A stretch of 64,000 nt of DNA from Spizellomyces punctatus DAOM BR117 (lineage: Eukaryota; Chytridiomycota; Chytridiomycetes; Spizellomycetales; Spizellomycetaceae). The notes beneath the pieces were generated by a model. That model saw only the letters and a list, made by a program, of their open reading frames with translations. It ran no database searches and was not told the DNA's origin. Below are positions 11,703 through 23,096 of the stretch, in pieces. Position numbers and translations under genes: made by a program. The first letter of the stretch is position 1. Each line of letters begins with the position of its first letter. Location: NCBI RefSeq assembly GCF_000182565.1, contig NW_015971537.1, positions 1-64,000 of the forward strand, read 5' to 3'.

Positions 11703-13115
11703 CTAGATCGGGATAGCCTCCACGATACTAATCGCACTCCTGTTTTCATGCACATCCACAATCCGGAATCCCGCGTCGTAAAACAACTTCTTAAACTGCT
11801 CCTCTGTTCTTTGCAGAGAGTTCACTAGGGTCAGCATGTTGACATCTACCATGTGCTTGACACGGTTGGAGGTAGCGGTCATTACAAACTCGGCGGCGAA
11901 GAAACGACCGTCTTCAGAGATGGCTTGGCGAATGTGGCGAAGGATTCGTAGACAGTCAACATCGCTCCAATTGTGGAGGCACTGCTTAATCAAGAAATGT
12001 CGGTGTCGACCACTTTGAGGCTGGAAGAAGTCATGAGGAGTAAAAGTTACGCGAGAACACAGTTCGGCGTCTTCTTTCGCCCAAAACTGCAGGAAAAGAG
12101 GAGACGGCAGTTTAGCTTTAATGGTAAAATCACAATTAAGCTGTGAACTAACAAGCAAACCAACCTTTTTAGCGTCATCAATGACGCTTGGAAGATCCTG
12201 AAGTTCGAAAGTGAGATTTGGCCATCGTTTGCACAGGGCAAGATCAACTGCTCCAACCCCACAGCCAATATCCACTAGCGTGGCCTTCTCGCCGAGAATA
12301 GACCAATCAAAGTCTTCGACAATCCCGTCTTGCAAACCATTACTGTAATTCGACATCGCACCGTTCACGCGTGTCGATAAAGCAGCATTTTCCGGCTGAT
12401 GAATCCAGTCATAAAAGCTCTTTCCCATTTCCAGTTCCCACGGAGCTTTACTTGCATTGGCAAGCCGAATAGCTTCAGCAAGCCGGTTGGCACCACGGTA
12501 ACTATCATGGCCCCTACGGCAGTGAATTGTCAGAAAGTACGACAGCTTAAAATTGACAGATATCATTTCTCCTACCAGTGAAGCACAAAATCTCTCATGC
12601 TTTTAGGATGGTCCGTCCTTAAGGACGACGAAATGGCATTGTTGGTAAACTTTTCACCATTTTGGATAAAGACGGAGCGGTTGGCAAGCAGTGAGAGGAT
12701 TTGTCCTTAACCGACGAGTATTAGTACACAATAATCATGATATTGAGATCCGACGAACGAACTCACGCAATTTCCTCGGATCAGCATCTACCAGTTTAGC
12801 AATTTCATCAATTGACAACTCCGAATCTTTAAGCGCATCCGCAATGCCGAGGTCTGCCGCTGCTGTCAATGCTTTTGACTCTAAGCAGCTGCCCACAATC
12901 AAGGTAAGTACGTCCTGTGGCGGAGCAAGCATGCTTGTCAACTTGTCGACGCCATCCCAACAAGACTGGAGAGCCTTGCGTGAATCGATATTCACGGCAT
13001 TGTGGTTGCGCTTCAAGTCTGACACACTCGTTTTAATGTTTTGCAGAGTAGAAATCAATTTATCGATTTCTGAAAGTACGCTTGCAGGCTCCGCGGCAGG
13101 AATTTCGATGGTCAT
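11703..13115 (-). CDS. SAM-dependent O-methyltransferase (COMT-like)
   Basis: A 403-residue class I methyltransferase of the plant COMT/fungal OMT type that would methylate a phenolic or carboxyl oxygen. Four exons, 13115-12767, 12705-12576, 12513-12165 and 12086-11703, sum to 1212 nt. An N-terminal helical dimerisation/winged-helix part (LTLIVGSCLESKALTAAADL) precedes the SAM loop VDIGCGVGAVDLALC. The catalytic His is seen in KQCLHNWSD, and MVDVNMLT near the C-terminus is typical. It is cytosolic with no signal peptide. The upstream region carries a perfect copy of the cluster motif, tying it to the same regulon. Confidence 0.9.
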
Positions 13116-13249
13116 AATGGAAAATAGTTTTTCTCCTTACGGGAGTTGGGATGTGATAATGGGTTTAAATATTTCAAGGCTGAGTTTATAAAGGAGCTCA
13201 AGGCTCCTTCGAGTGGACACGGTAGGTTGACCCGCGTCAATCCGAGCGA

Positions 13250-13263
13250 TCCGCCTCGTCCAC
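13250..13263 (+). promoter_or_regulatory. Cluster motif, methyltransferase promoter
   Basis: The site reads TCCGCCTCGTCCAC, a full match to TCCRCNNCGTCCRC. It lies 135 bp upstream of the O-methyltransferase start. A single inverted pentamer (GTGGA) occurs nearby at 13213. Confidence 0.6.
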
Positions 13264-13578
13264 AGGAGATCGCAGCACTCGTCACACACAAAAGTTTAGA
13301 AAGGGCGGAGCATTTCGTGCAGCTACTGCTCACTGATCACTTGTCCTTGCACAGGCCTGCGGCACCAGAAAAGGAATATCCCGGCTTCTAATGCTCCGAG
13401 ATCATGAACACAGCCATGCTGAGCATTGAGGTTTCTTACAAGGAATGCACTGTATATGCAAAAATAAGCCTGTGTTTTGTACAAATGCCTCTTTCACATA
13501 CAGTTTGCAGGTAATGCTATACTTGCATATACAGATACTTTTATGACGTCAATAGATTTGAGCTCGTAGGCATGACAG

Positions 13579-15004
13579 CTACAAGCAGAGGTGATGATGC
13601 TCTACATATCCGATACCCCACTCTGCGGAATCTGTCACCCTATCGTCTACAATGGAATGGCCATTCAGATCAACTTTAATACGGGTGGTCCCACCGGTAT
13701 GCTGACATTCTGATGAGATCCTATACTGCGCCGGGAGATGGTAGTAACCTTTCTCTCCGCAGATGTCATACTTCAACAGGTAACTCGTTAATGCTGAATC
13801 ACCCTGTCGATTTTGAATAAGGGAGACGTCTGCTGGGTTCCACAAGCTAAAGAGAGGATCGTGATGGTGGGCAAAATATGCAGCAAGGACCGAGTCTACA
13901 GACATCAAAGTCATTTTAGGATTGTAGATCGCTGTTGAGGTCGCATTGCTTGCGCACGTACCTTGACCATCAGGGGACGTGGACATTATAGCATTGAGAG
14001 TGATATTCCAGCTATGTGCGCGCAATATCGACCTGCATTTCAAGTTCCGGCAGTGTGATGAGAGACAATCCTGAGATTGCCACAATATGGAAATATTCGC
14101 ATCAAACTCACCATTTGTAGTCTTTATTTACCGGAATAATTTGACCCCACCGATGACTCTGCAAAAGCAGTACGAGGATTATTGATCAGTATATACCCAC
14201 CGGTTTCTAACTTTCAGAAACGAAACTCTAATGCGTCGGCACGTACGTGAAAGCCGACATTTTGAATTGTCCACCTTTCGCCATCCGCGAACTCTACCCA
14301 TCCGTCGACGTGAGCACGAGGGATCGGGACAATGAAATTGAAAAATGGGAAGACGCTAACCGAAGAGTCGTATTGCCGAGGAATGAATGGCATGGAAATC
14401 ATACTTTCAGATATCAAAGATGTTAGACACATCCCGCAATCGACAGTTGTTGTGCCTCCACACATTTTAAACCCAGGGCTTACTTTTCGTAAGTCAATCT
14501 AGCTCTAAAACCTTCGATAGCAATTTCCAGCTCGTAGTATTTCATATCCGGCGTCCAGGAAAATTTGTTAGATCCCATTGTGAGCGAGTGATTTCCTTGT
14601 TCGCGGTACACTGATGTCGACTTCACGCTCTTTGTCCAGTGAGTTCCATTGGGTAGAGTATACTCTACGACGAAGACAGGATCGTACCCTCCGTGCGCAG
14701 GGTCGTTCAAATACCAGTTGAAGAAGAACTCGGTGTTGTTTTGCAACAGCACCACATCGAAATGCCATGATTCGAAGGCACCTTCACCAAAATGTCGTAA
14801 GCGCGGTGCATCAAAAGATCCATTTAATGCCAACGGAGGGAATCTCTGACAACTGCGGTAGGGAAGATCGAAGGCTGTCAAATGTGGGTCATCAACGAAA
14901 ACATGTGAAGCGAGATTCGTTATGGGGGTTTGTTGGATGAGCGATGGTGTCGGTGCGCCTTGGACGCCGCACAATAAGGCACAGAAAAGGACTATGAGGA
15001 TCAT
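13579..15004 (-). CDS. Secreted CrtC/AttH-lipocalin (pericyclase-like) protein
   Basis: A 392-residue protein with a signal peptide (MILIVLFCALLCGVQGAPTP). Exons 15004-14484, 14403-14247, 14158-14112 and 14032-13579 sum to 1179 nt; the start at 15004 is preferred over an in-frame ATG at 15058 because it opens directly on the signal peptide. Family marks of the hydroxyneurosporene synthase/AttH fold, which includes fungal decalin synthases (Diels-Alderases such as CghA and Fsa2), are FESWHFDVVLL in exon 1, VPIPRAHVDGWVEF in exon 2 and GFH-SHRWGQ across the exon 2/3 junction. Known decalin synthases act in polyketide-peptide pathways, and no PKS is here, so a cyclisation, hydration or isomerisation role is inference only. 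It shares a promoter with the asparagine synthetase gene. Confidence 0.72.
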
Positions 15005-15098
15005 TTGGGTGATGAAAGCTTCAAATGATGATGGCAAGAGGGCAGTACGAACGCTCACTCATAAAAGAGCAAATAGAACTGGGCTTGCAACTGCCCTA

Positions 15099-15145
15099 TC
15101 CACATCGTCCACCAGGACCAAAACGCGCCTGTCCGCTACGTCCAA
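15099..15145 (+). promoter_or_regulatory. Cluster motif pair, lipocalin/amidotransferase promoter
   Basis: A full site TCCACATCGTCCAC at 15099-15112 and a near match TCCGCTACGTCCAA at 15132-15145 lie between the divergent lipocalin gene (start 15004) and asparagine synthetase fusion gene (start 15294). Confidence 0.6.
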
Positions 15146-15293
15146 ACTGTTGCTCTGCCATCCATTGCGAGAATGAATTTTATATTCTGCGGCATATTTG
15201 TACAGCTCCGCTTGTCGCAAAGTATTTCAGTGCCGGGTGCTTGATATCTCATTTGCTTTCTTACTCGAAACTCGCAAGACACTCTCCTTAGCG

Positions 15294-18200
15294 ATGTGTG
15301 GGATCACTGCCTTTGTTGATACGGGGGGCCGCCAGAGAGTCTCCCCTGCACAGTTAGAGTCCGCTCTCGATCTCATCCATCATCGCGGACCAGACTCGAA
15401 GGGGACATTCATTACTCCGGATAGGCGAGTCGGTAAGATAATGGACAGAATGCGGTGGATTTATGACCTTGTTGTACTCTCTAACGCAAAAGAACATAGG
15501 TCTCGGGCATAATCGTCTCGCCATCATGGGTTTGGCAACAGGACAACAGCCAATTTCAAACGAAACTGGTGATATCCATGTTGTAGTGAATGGAGAGCTG
15601 TACGGATTTGAGGCAATTCGTTCTCAATTGCACGCTGACGGCCATGTGTTCAAAACCGAAAGTGATAGCGAGATTGTAGTTCACTTGTACATATTCCTTT
15701 TCAGCTTTCAGATCACTACTGGCAAAACTAATACAATTTATATTCAGATATGAGGACCTTGGCCTGTCGTTTCTCGAGCGCCTCCGCGGCGAGTTTGCAC
15801 TCTGTCTCTGGGACAGCCGAAGGGGACTTTTCATAGCCGCCCGGGACAGGTTCGGCATCAAACCATTGTACTATAGCGTAATCAACGGAGCACTTGTCTT
15901 AGCCAGCGAAATGAAAGCATTCCTTGCTCTGGGATGGAAACCCGAATGGGATATCGAAAGCATTGTGCACGGCGGTTCCTCCTTTGATAACAGAACCGTA
16001 TTCAAAGGTGTTAGCAAGGTTTGGTCGAGTGCCTGCTCACATTGCATGGAGGTACACTCATCTTCTCGTATGCATTAGCTGCCCGCTGGAAAATATATGA
16101 CTGCGACACTCTCCGGCAGCGTCGATATCCAAACGTACTGGGATGCAGCCTACCCAGACAAGCGTGTACCAGATGTACGTAATCTAGAAGATATGATCCA
16201 AGGCGTTCGTGAACGCCTTTTCGAAGCTATCAGAGTGCGAATGCGATCGGACGTGCCTTTGGCGATCTACTTGAGCGGAGGCATAGATAGCGCTGCTATC
16301 GCAGGAATCGCGATGGCTATTCTAAGGGAGACTGACGCTAAAGCGAGTATTGATGCTTTTACCATCGCATTTCCTGGTAAAGGTATAGTTTTCCTACTCA
16401 TGTACGACTTTACTCTGGCCTGAATTTTTGCACGGGTAGGAGCTGAACAGTTCGACGAAGGACCTATTGCGGAACGCATGGCAAGACACATCGGTGCCAC
16501 ATTCCATAAGATTCCCATCACAGAGGATGACCTGGTTGCTGGATTTGAAGATGCAATATGGCATTTCGAGCACCCGATGCCAGATCTGAACGCGATCGGA
16601 AAATACCTACTGTCCAAAGAAGTCCGAGACCGCAAGTTTAAGGTGCTGTGCTAGGTTTCAATTCACTGTTGGTCGGCCTCTGTCCAATATCTGATATTGC
16701 TCAATCGCATTGTCATCATAGGTCGTGCTCACCGGTGAGGGGGCTGACGAACATTTCGCTGGATATGCTTTCTTTCTGGCGGATTACCTTCGCGAACCTG
16801 ATGTGGCGGTTGAAAATCCTTTGTCGGATGTCCAGCGAGAGGCTAAATTAAGGGAAATTGAAGGAGTGACGGGCGGATCCTATGATACAGTTCTAGTCTC
16901 AAAAATGTCATACAACGACGCTTCGGTTGGACGGCAAATGCTTAATGGAATAAGCAGCCATCGTCAACTGGCAGGGGCAGCCCAAATCCCCCAAGATATA
17001 TTTCAAAAATCGCTTATAGAGAAAACTGGTGCTCCTGATGCGTGTACCGCCCTTGCGGTAGGATTGAGTGGAATAGCTAGGGAGAATGCAAGAACGAAGG
17101 TAATGTGTATTCGTTGGTGTATTTATCTCCGAGTCATAAATTCAAGCTTGCCGTCTACTCCCCTTCTACCATCAGTGGCACCCTCTGCATACGGCTTTGG
17201 TGAGTTTCTAATGCTTGGTGCTCATTATCCCCTATAGGTATTTACTCGTTTCATCAGTATGCGGAAAGTAGGACGTTTCTGGGGAACGTATTGTGTAATG
17301 TCTTGGGAGATCGTAGCGAAATGGCTCATTCTGTTGAGGGGCGCACTCCTTTCCTCGACCATCACCTATGCGCATATGTAAACAACCTTCCACCGTGAGT
17401 ATTGTCGCCGAGGTTTTCTTATTAATTATTCTAGCAGTTAGAACAACTTAACTATGTTCGCAGCTCCGTGAAGATACGTGCGTCTCAAACAGGTGAATTG
17501 ACTGAAAAATGGATATTGCGGGAAGCAGCAAAGCCCTATATTTCGGAAGAAATTTACAATAGGCGTAAACATCCCTATTTGGCACCTGTGTCAAACCTCG
17601 CCGAATCTCCCGTCGGTGTTCTTCTCAGGCAACGTATCACAAAGGAAGCTATCGACAGGCTAGGGTGGGCTCGATGGGAGGTGGTGGAGCAATTGAAGGA
17701 ATCGTTTGAAACGACGGGGTCAACTATGGCCTTACGCACATTGCTGGTCATGTTGTCATTCGTTGTGATGAGCGAAAGGTTTAACGTGAAGATCTATGAA
17801 GACAGCTCGACAGAACTTGTCACCAACTTTAAGCAAGAGTCTAATGATAGTACCAGGGATGTGGAATCCTGCCCTGGAAGTAATCCACCGCTCTTTCAAG
17901 TAGAGACGAAGCTTCCTGACGAAGATGTATCAATGATTTCTGGATGGAGATTCTATGTTCTAATTTTCATGTAGTGTCTGTCCTGCGATGTGTTTTTTCA
18001 AAGGCAGGCATCTCACATAGACTTTCTCCTCATATAGGTTGGGAATGGTTGTTTTCCTTGCGGCCCTTGACCAGGTGTGTAGTGTGTTCTTGGAAATGAT
18101 TTGACTCTGATTGGTGCCATATCATAAGTAACCCTTCCACTCTCATGAAAGACCATAGTTGCCCCAGCGGTGGTCAAAATCGCCGATGAATTCAATGCTA

Positions 18201-19882
18201 GTTCACAGCTGTCATTGATTGGCACCGCATATCTGTTGACATCGGTTAGCGTTCAACGAGAGATTGAGTACAAGTATCAACAATTTCTGATTTACGTATC
18301 ACCCCACTTAGACATGCGTTGCCCCACTCTACGGAAAGCTGTCTGACATCTTTGGCCGGAAATACACCATTATCGCGGCAGTCTTACTGTTTTCGATTGG
18401 ATCCTTGCTATGTGGAGCATCAAACGGAATGGCGCTACTTACCGTTGGACGTGCAGTCGCCGGCTTGGGTAATTTTCGATTTGTTTCAGACAAATAGAGC
18501 AAATAGCTTACTTTCGACTGTAGGAGGCGGAGGACTAATCAGTCTCGTACTCATCATCATCGCCGATATCGTTGCAATTGGTGAACGCGCCAAATACCAA
18601 GGGCTTATGGGAGGGGTTTTTGGTCTAGCTGCTGTCGTTGGTCCGCTGGTCGGAGGTGCATTTACTGATCACTGGAGCTGGAGGTGGTGCTTCTATATCA
18701 ATCTTCCAATATGCGCTGTCGCCGCTACGGCGATATTCTTTCTTTTGCGAACTCGATCCGGAGAACCAGGGAGCGTACAGCGAAAGCTGCGGCGGCTTGA
18801 CTACATCGGCACGACCTTGATCATTGTCGGTTGTGTTTGCTTGCTGTTGCCTCTGCAGTTCGCTGGTGAACGATGGAAGTGGGACAGCCCACAAACCATT
18901 ATCCTCCTGATTCTAGGCGCGGTGTTTGCTGTCGCATTTGGATGGTCGGTCACCAAAGTCTCTGAGCCGATCCTCTCACCTCAACTTTTCAAGAACCGGA
19001 CCGCCGTTGCCCTTCTGGCTACATCCTTCTGCCTTGGTGTATCTTTCTATGCAGAAGTATTTTACACCCCGTAAGTGGCTCTTGTAGTTCCCTTCTATAT
19101 CTATCGATGCCACTCCCATTGACATTTTCGCTCTTAGAATCTACTTCCAGGTTGTTGATGGTGCCTCCTCCACTGCCGCAGGATTACAGACAATCCCTTT
19201 GATTATGGGCGTTGTTTTCATGAGCGTCTTGTCAGGTACAGTCAAAACAGCTAAAGCCTGAAACATTGATGTAGCTGACCTTGTATTGTTTTTACATGCA
19301 GGCCACCTCATTGCCAAAACAAACGTCTACCTCATTTATCCATTTATTGGTTCGGTCCTTTCTAGCATTGGGCTTGGCTTGATGTCCACTCTCAATGCAG
19401 ACTCTAAGACGTGGCAGCGAATCATTTATCTGCTCATCGCGGGATTGGGAAGTGGCAGTATTGTTCAAACAGCTGTGGTCGGCATACAGCACAGTGTGAG
19501 TCCCGACCTCATTGCAGTGGCCACCAGTGCCAACACTTTTGTCCAAATTCTTGGAGGGTAAGTTCTAAATGTCATATGCCAGATCGGTATTTCCGCGAGC
19601 GTAACTCAAGGTATTTTCCTGCTCTTCAGTGTATTTGGCATAGCCATGTCTGGTGCAGTTTACAACAACGTTCTCAATCATTGCCTCTTATCCGATGCTC
19701 CTTCCGTGGACGCTGCCAAATTGCAGTCTGCCAACGATCTTATACAGACGTTACCGGACAACGTCAGGCATGCGGTTGAAGCATGCTTCACAACGAGCCT
19801 TCAGAAGACTTTCCTATCATTAGTGCCATTTGCGGCACTTATCTTTGTCTTCATGCTGTTCACAAAGGGAAGGAAATTTTAG
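15294..19882 (+). CDS. Asparagine synthetase-MFS transporter fusion
   Basis: One reading frame joins a glutamine-dependent amidotransferase to a membrane transporter. Exons are 15294-15432, 15500-15686, 15748-16018, 16079-16376, 16440-16642, 16722-17099, 17176-17199 (24 nt), 17258-17394, 17464-17970, 18038-18074, 18152-18244, 18312-18468, 18524-19070, 19138-19235, 19302-19557 and 19630-19882; they sum to 3585 nt (1194 residues). The glutaminase half is intact: MCGI with Cys2, LGHNRLAIMG, VVNGELYG and ESDSEIVVHLY. The synthetase half has the PP-loop YLSGGIDS, GEGADEHFAGY and SVEGRTPFLDHHL. An acidic linker of about 45 residues leads to MISGWRFYVLIF, then an intron, then the rest of TM1. The likely task is ATP- and Gln-dependent amidation of a pathway acid, coupled to export. 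Two adjacent genes with overlapping ends remain possible. Confidence 0.8.
17933..19882 (+). CDS. MFS exporter moiety of the fusion (or overlapping gene)
   Basis: This part encodes residues 703-1194 of the fusion and looks like a full DHA-type exporter. TM1 ends in VVFLAALDQTIVAPAVV, motif A is GKLSDIFGRK, motif C region is GGVFGLAAVVGPLVGG followed by SWRWCFYINLP, and the C-terminus ends in a short basic tail. It could begin at its own ATG (17933) inside the last synthetase exon if transcribed separately; I see no cluster motif or clear promoter there. If the intron 17971-18037 is retained, its first complete codon after ATG is TAG, which would release the synthetase alone. Confidence 0.8.
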
Positions 19883-19943
19883 AGTGCTTAGGGACACTGG
19901 GTCAAACTTTGAAAGCTTGAGCATGTAGCGTTAGGGTTTCTAA

Positions 19944-20102
19944 ATCTCGCCATCTGTGTATTATACGATATATCTATGCAATATGATGTCTTGCGGTAGT
20001 TGTGGCCTGGCTTCAGGGTGTTGATTAGGGTTAGCGCTCCGGATCTCGCCATCTGTGTATTATATGATATATCTATGCAATATGATGTCTTGCGGTAGTT
20101 AT
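19944..20102. repeat. Tandem repeat, 99-bp period
   Basis: A block of about 60 bp beginning ATCTCGCCATCTGTGTATTA occurs at 19944 and again at 20043 with only a few changes, and the bases between and after the blocks are also alike. It lies between the 3' ends of the fusion gene and the orphan membrane-protein gene. No coding function is seen; together with flanking bases it makes up most of the gap 19883-20257. Confidence 0.85.
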
Positions 20103-20257
20103 AGCTGGCTTCCAGGGAGATCCCATTCCTCAACACATCGCGGAATAATGCAAAGTGGATTTCAAAGCCCTAGGAAAGTTCGAGCCTAGCATATGTATTG
20201 CAAGTCATAGCGACAAATTTGTCTAAAGAATCATAGAAGTCCTGAACTGTCCTAAAT

Positions 20258-22922
20258 CTACAAGGTCTCTGTGCTCGCTGAGAGTAACAAAAGGTGGTAG
20301 CCAAAGGTTGAAAATAACAGCAGGAGAATTATCAAAGGAAGGGTGTAAGCAAGGTTGCGTGCAATTGCCCGATGATAACGACCTGCTTCTGTAATGGTGC
20401 TTTGTGATGCAGCTGATTGCACTCCTTCCCTAATGGGCATCCGACTAGTGATAGCAACGTTGCATTCGTCGAAGGTTTGAAGAATGATAGTTATTTTCGC
20501 TTTCTGGAGGGTGTCGTCCGTCGTGGAAAGCGTTAATGAGATCTTTCCATCGATATCGTTCGAGATGAAAATGTCGGTGCAAGTAGCAGAGGTTTTGGTG
20601 CTTGTAACCCCTTGCGCTAGATCCTCCGATGCAGAAGAGTCGGCGTATGATTTTCCATGTTCTGTGGACAGCTTCTTCTGCCTCCTGGTACTATCGACGG
20701 AAGAGACAGAGTTTGTGGGCTCTTTGTACCTTGTGGAGTCGTTTGGATGTGTGGTGCCGCAAGATGCTCTGTCTTTACTGGTATCGACGGAAGAGACAGA
20801 GTTTGTGGGCTCTTTGTAGTTTGTGGAATCGTTTGGATGTGTGATGTCGCAAGATGCTCTGTCTTTACGCGTAGTTGGAGAAGACTTCTTTTTACTAGCA
20901 TCGTCGGATGTTTTATGAGCTTCCGTAGTCTGCGGTTTCTTGCCTTGTCTCTCTTGCGGGGAATGACTTTCTTCTTCAAAAAAGCCTGGGAGAATTACAC
21001 GTTTGCCAGCGCGGATTCTATCCTCTGTAACTACAGCCAAGTGTCTCGGTCGTTCCAAAAACATGTGCTGCGGAACAAACAGATGCATTGCATCATAGGA
21101 GGTTCCCAACTTATGAGAGAAGGCGATAAGTTTGCGATGTTCTTCATTCATGAATCGGAGGCCGTTACTATTGAACGATTGGGTGAGAGGATCACCATCT
21201 TCAGTAATATCGGACGCATTCAACGGGAAAGGATAGTTGGAATGCTGGGCAAAAAACGTGGTGATGACATCGTTGAAATTGCAGGACAGGATTTGACTCA
21301 CGGCCTTCTTATTGTTCTGGCAATCGCAGTCGTCGTGTAGTCGGGACCACGGACCCTCTCCAGTCACGCCGGAGACTAACTCGGAATTTCCTCCGTCGAG
21401 AGAGTTTGCGATAATACAAATGTGCGGTTCATCGAGACAAGGATCAAAGTTGGTTGCCGATTGAATATCTATAGTCTCCACGTGCTTGACGGTAAAAGTG
21501 ATCTCGTTGCCGATTATGTAGCGACGCAGGACATCTTCATCTGCATCATCTCCCGGCGGTGCCAAGGCTGTCGTGGGATGAGGCTCGATGCGAAAGTAAT
21601 TTGCGTGGTATCCTGAATATTGGCAGTAGGCAATCAATTCAATGCTACTAACTAGATAACACCAAACCACTTACATACCTTGAGGACAAAAGCGATAAAC
21701 TAACAAAAATGTAGGAATATCCCTCATGACCCAGGCGTGCCTGATTGCAGGTATAGTCAAAAAGGTTGGAACGGCCGCAATTCCACGAGCTGACACACGC
21801 ACGGTCTCGCGAACCGCTCTATAAAATATAGAAGTACAAACATTACCAGCAGAACCTTGTATGCAGCAAAAGTGTTACGAAGCACTACCTTTCAACGCTT
21901 CGAGGCATTCCCATTGCCCCACATAACTTCTCCATGAAACTGCACGAAAGACGCGAGACCCATATCTGCATCATGGAGATCTCGTCGTTTATGAGGCGGG
22001 GTCCGTCCTTGCGCACCCTGTACGTACATCTGGCTGGGGTGTGCACGCAGCGGCAGATCAGCTCTTCCCCGTCGCGAAGGACGTGGGCATCGAAGGCACG
22101 CTGTTGCGAGACGCGATATATGAAGGCTTCTGCATCCGGTCGGTGCAAACATGTTTTGAAGCGGGAAAGAAAATTCGCGTAGACCAGAAAGCGAACGACA
22201 GTGCGGAAGTTCTTTACATCCCAGATGGGATGTCCTTCGCTCGAAATTGCTTTAACCCGACCGCCGTTGCCCGAATGCCTGATCTGAGGTGAGCCGGGCG
22301 GCGTAGGAAGCTGATGGTTGGGAGAAATCGGGACAGCAAGATCGAAGCTGCCACTTGCACGGGCCTTGGTCGAGTGAATAGTGTTTTCCGTGAAAAGGAG
22401 ACTGTCATAGCTCTCAGGGTCAACCCATGTGGTAAACCATTCCGATAGACCGACTTTCCGATAGAAGGCGTTGAGGGTTTCTTCCTTCCTGCTCAACCCA
22501 TTGATTTTCTCGACGGGGGTATTTTCATCACAAAGTTTTCGGTGTACTTCCATAGCTTTCGTCACCATGGCTTCCAGCTTTCTCTTGGTCAGATTGAATG
22601 CCTCCAGCGTTTGATCAGGATGTTTTCTGTACTCCCCAACTATCTCCATGAGCAGCATGGGGCGAATCTGGCATGCACAATCTCCAACGTGAGCATCAAA
22701 ATCGAGGAAGCCATCCCATGAGTACGAATTGTTCTTGATATCAGTGCTATGGCGACTCGACTCTCCGATGACTTTTGCAGGAAACAAGAGATTTTCGAAG
22801 CTCTCCAGCGCATGAAGGGCGTCTCTCGCTCCGCGGATAATCCGTCTAAGGTGGAACGGATACAGCCTCTGCAAGAGAGGTTTCTCGCGAGCAGATTCAT
22901 CGTCAAAAAGAAGAGTCGCCAT
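20258..22922 (-). CDS. Orphan membrane protein inside the cluster
   Basis: I do not recognise this protein of roughly 850 residues. Exon 1 (22922-21889) ends in GMPRSVER and joins, in phase, a short exon (about 21825-21682, AVRETVRVSARG to LLVYRFCPQG) and a long last exon (about 21621-20258). The first half is mostly soluble, with a clustered Cys stretch (GDCACQIRP). The last part is hydrophilic and Ser/Thr/Lys rich with two copies of a 30-residue repeat, and ends with one hydrophobic segment (YTLPLIILLLLFSTFGYHLLLL) followed by only a few residues, like a tail anchor. It is divergent from the NRPS-like gene and shares its motif-bearing promoter, so it may belong to the pathway, but no function can be given. 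Confidence 0.65.
20693..20872. repeat. 90-bp coding tandem repeat (two copies)
   Basis: Two nearly identical 90-bp units within the orphan gene encode a 30-residue repeat containing THPNDST and YKEPTNSVSSVD. The exact multiple of three keeps the frame, so the duplication happened or survived within a translated gene. Confidence 0.85.
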
Positions 22923-23096
22923 TACGAAAGTCAGTTAGAACCGCGATAACACACAGTGGAACACATATTCCCGCCGGACTCATTTATTAAGAGGACATGA
23001 TGGTAAGGCCTGCCTGCGGACTGTTCTATCCGCCTGTTGCGGGTGGCAGTGCTCTGTTTTCTGTTGTACATCGGATGATGGGAGCATTCCTCCGAG

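Noticed and set aside
18013-18225. Minus-strand open frame over the start of the second MFS
   Set aside because: It is the shadow of plus-strand exons that splice perfectly into TM1 and TM2.
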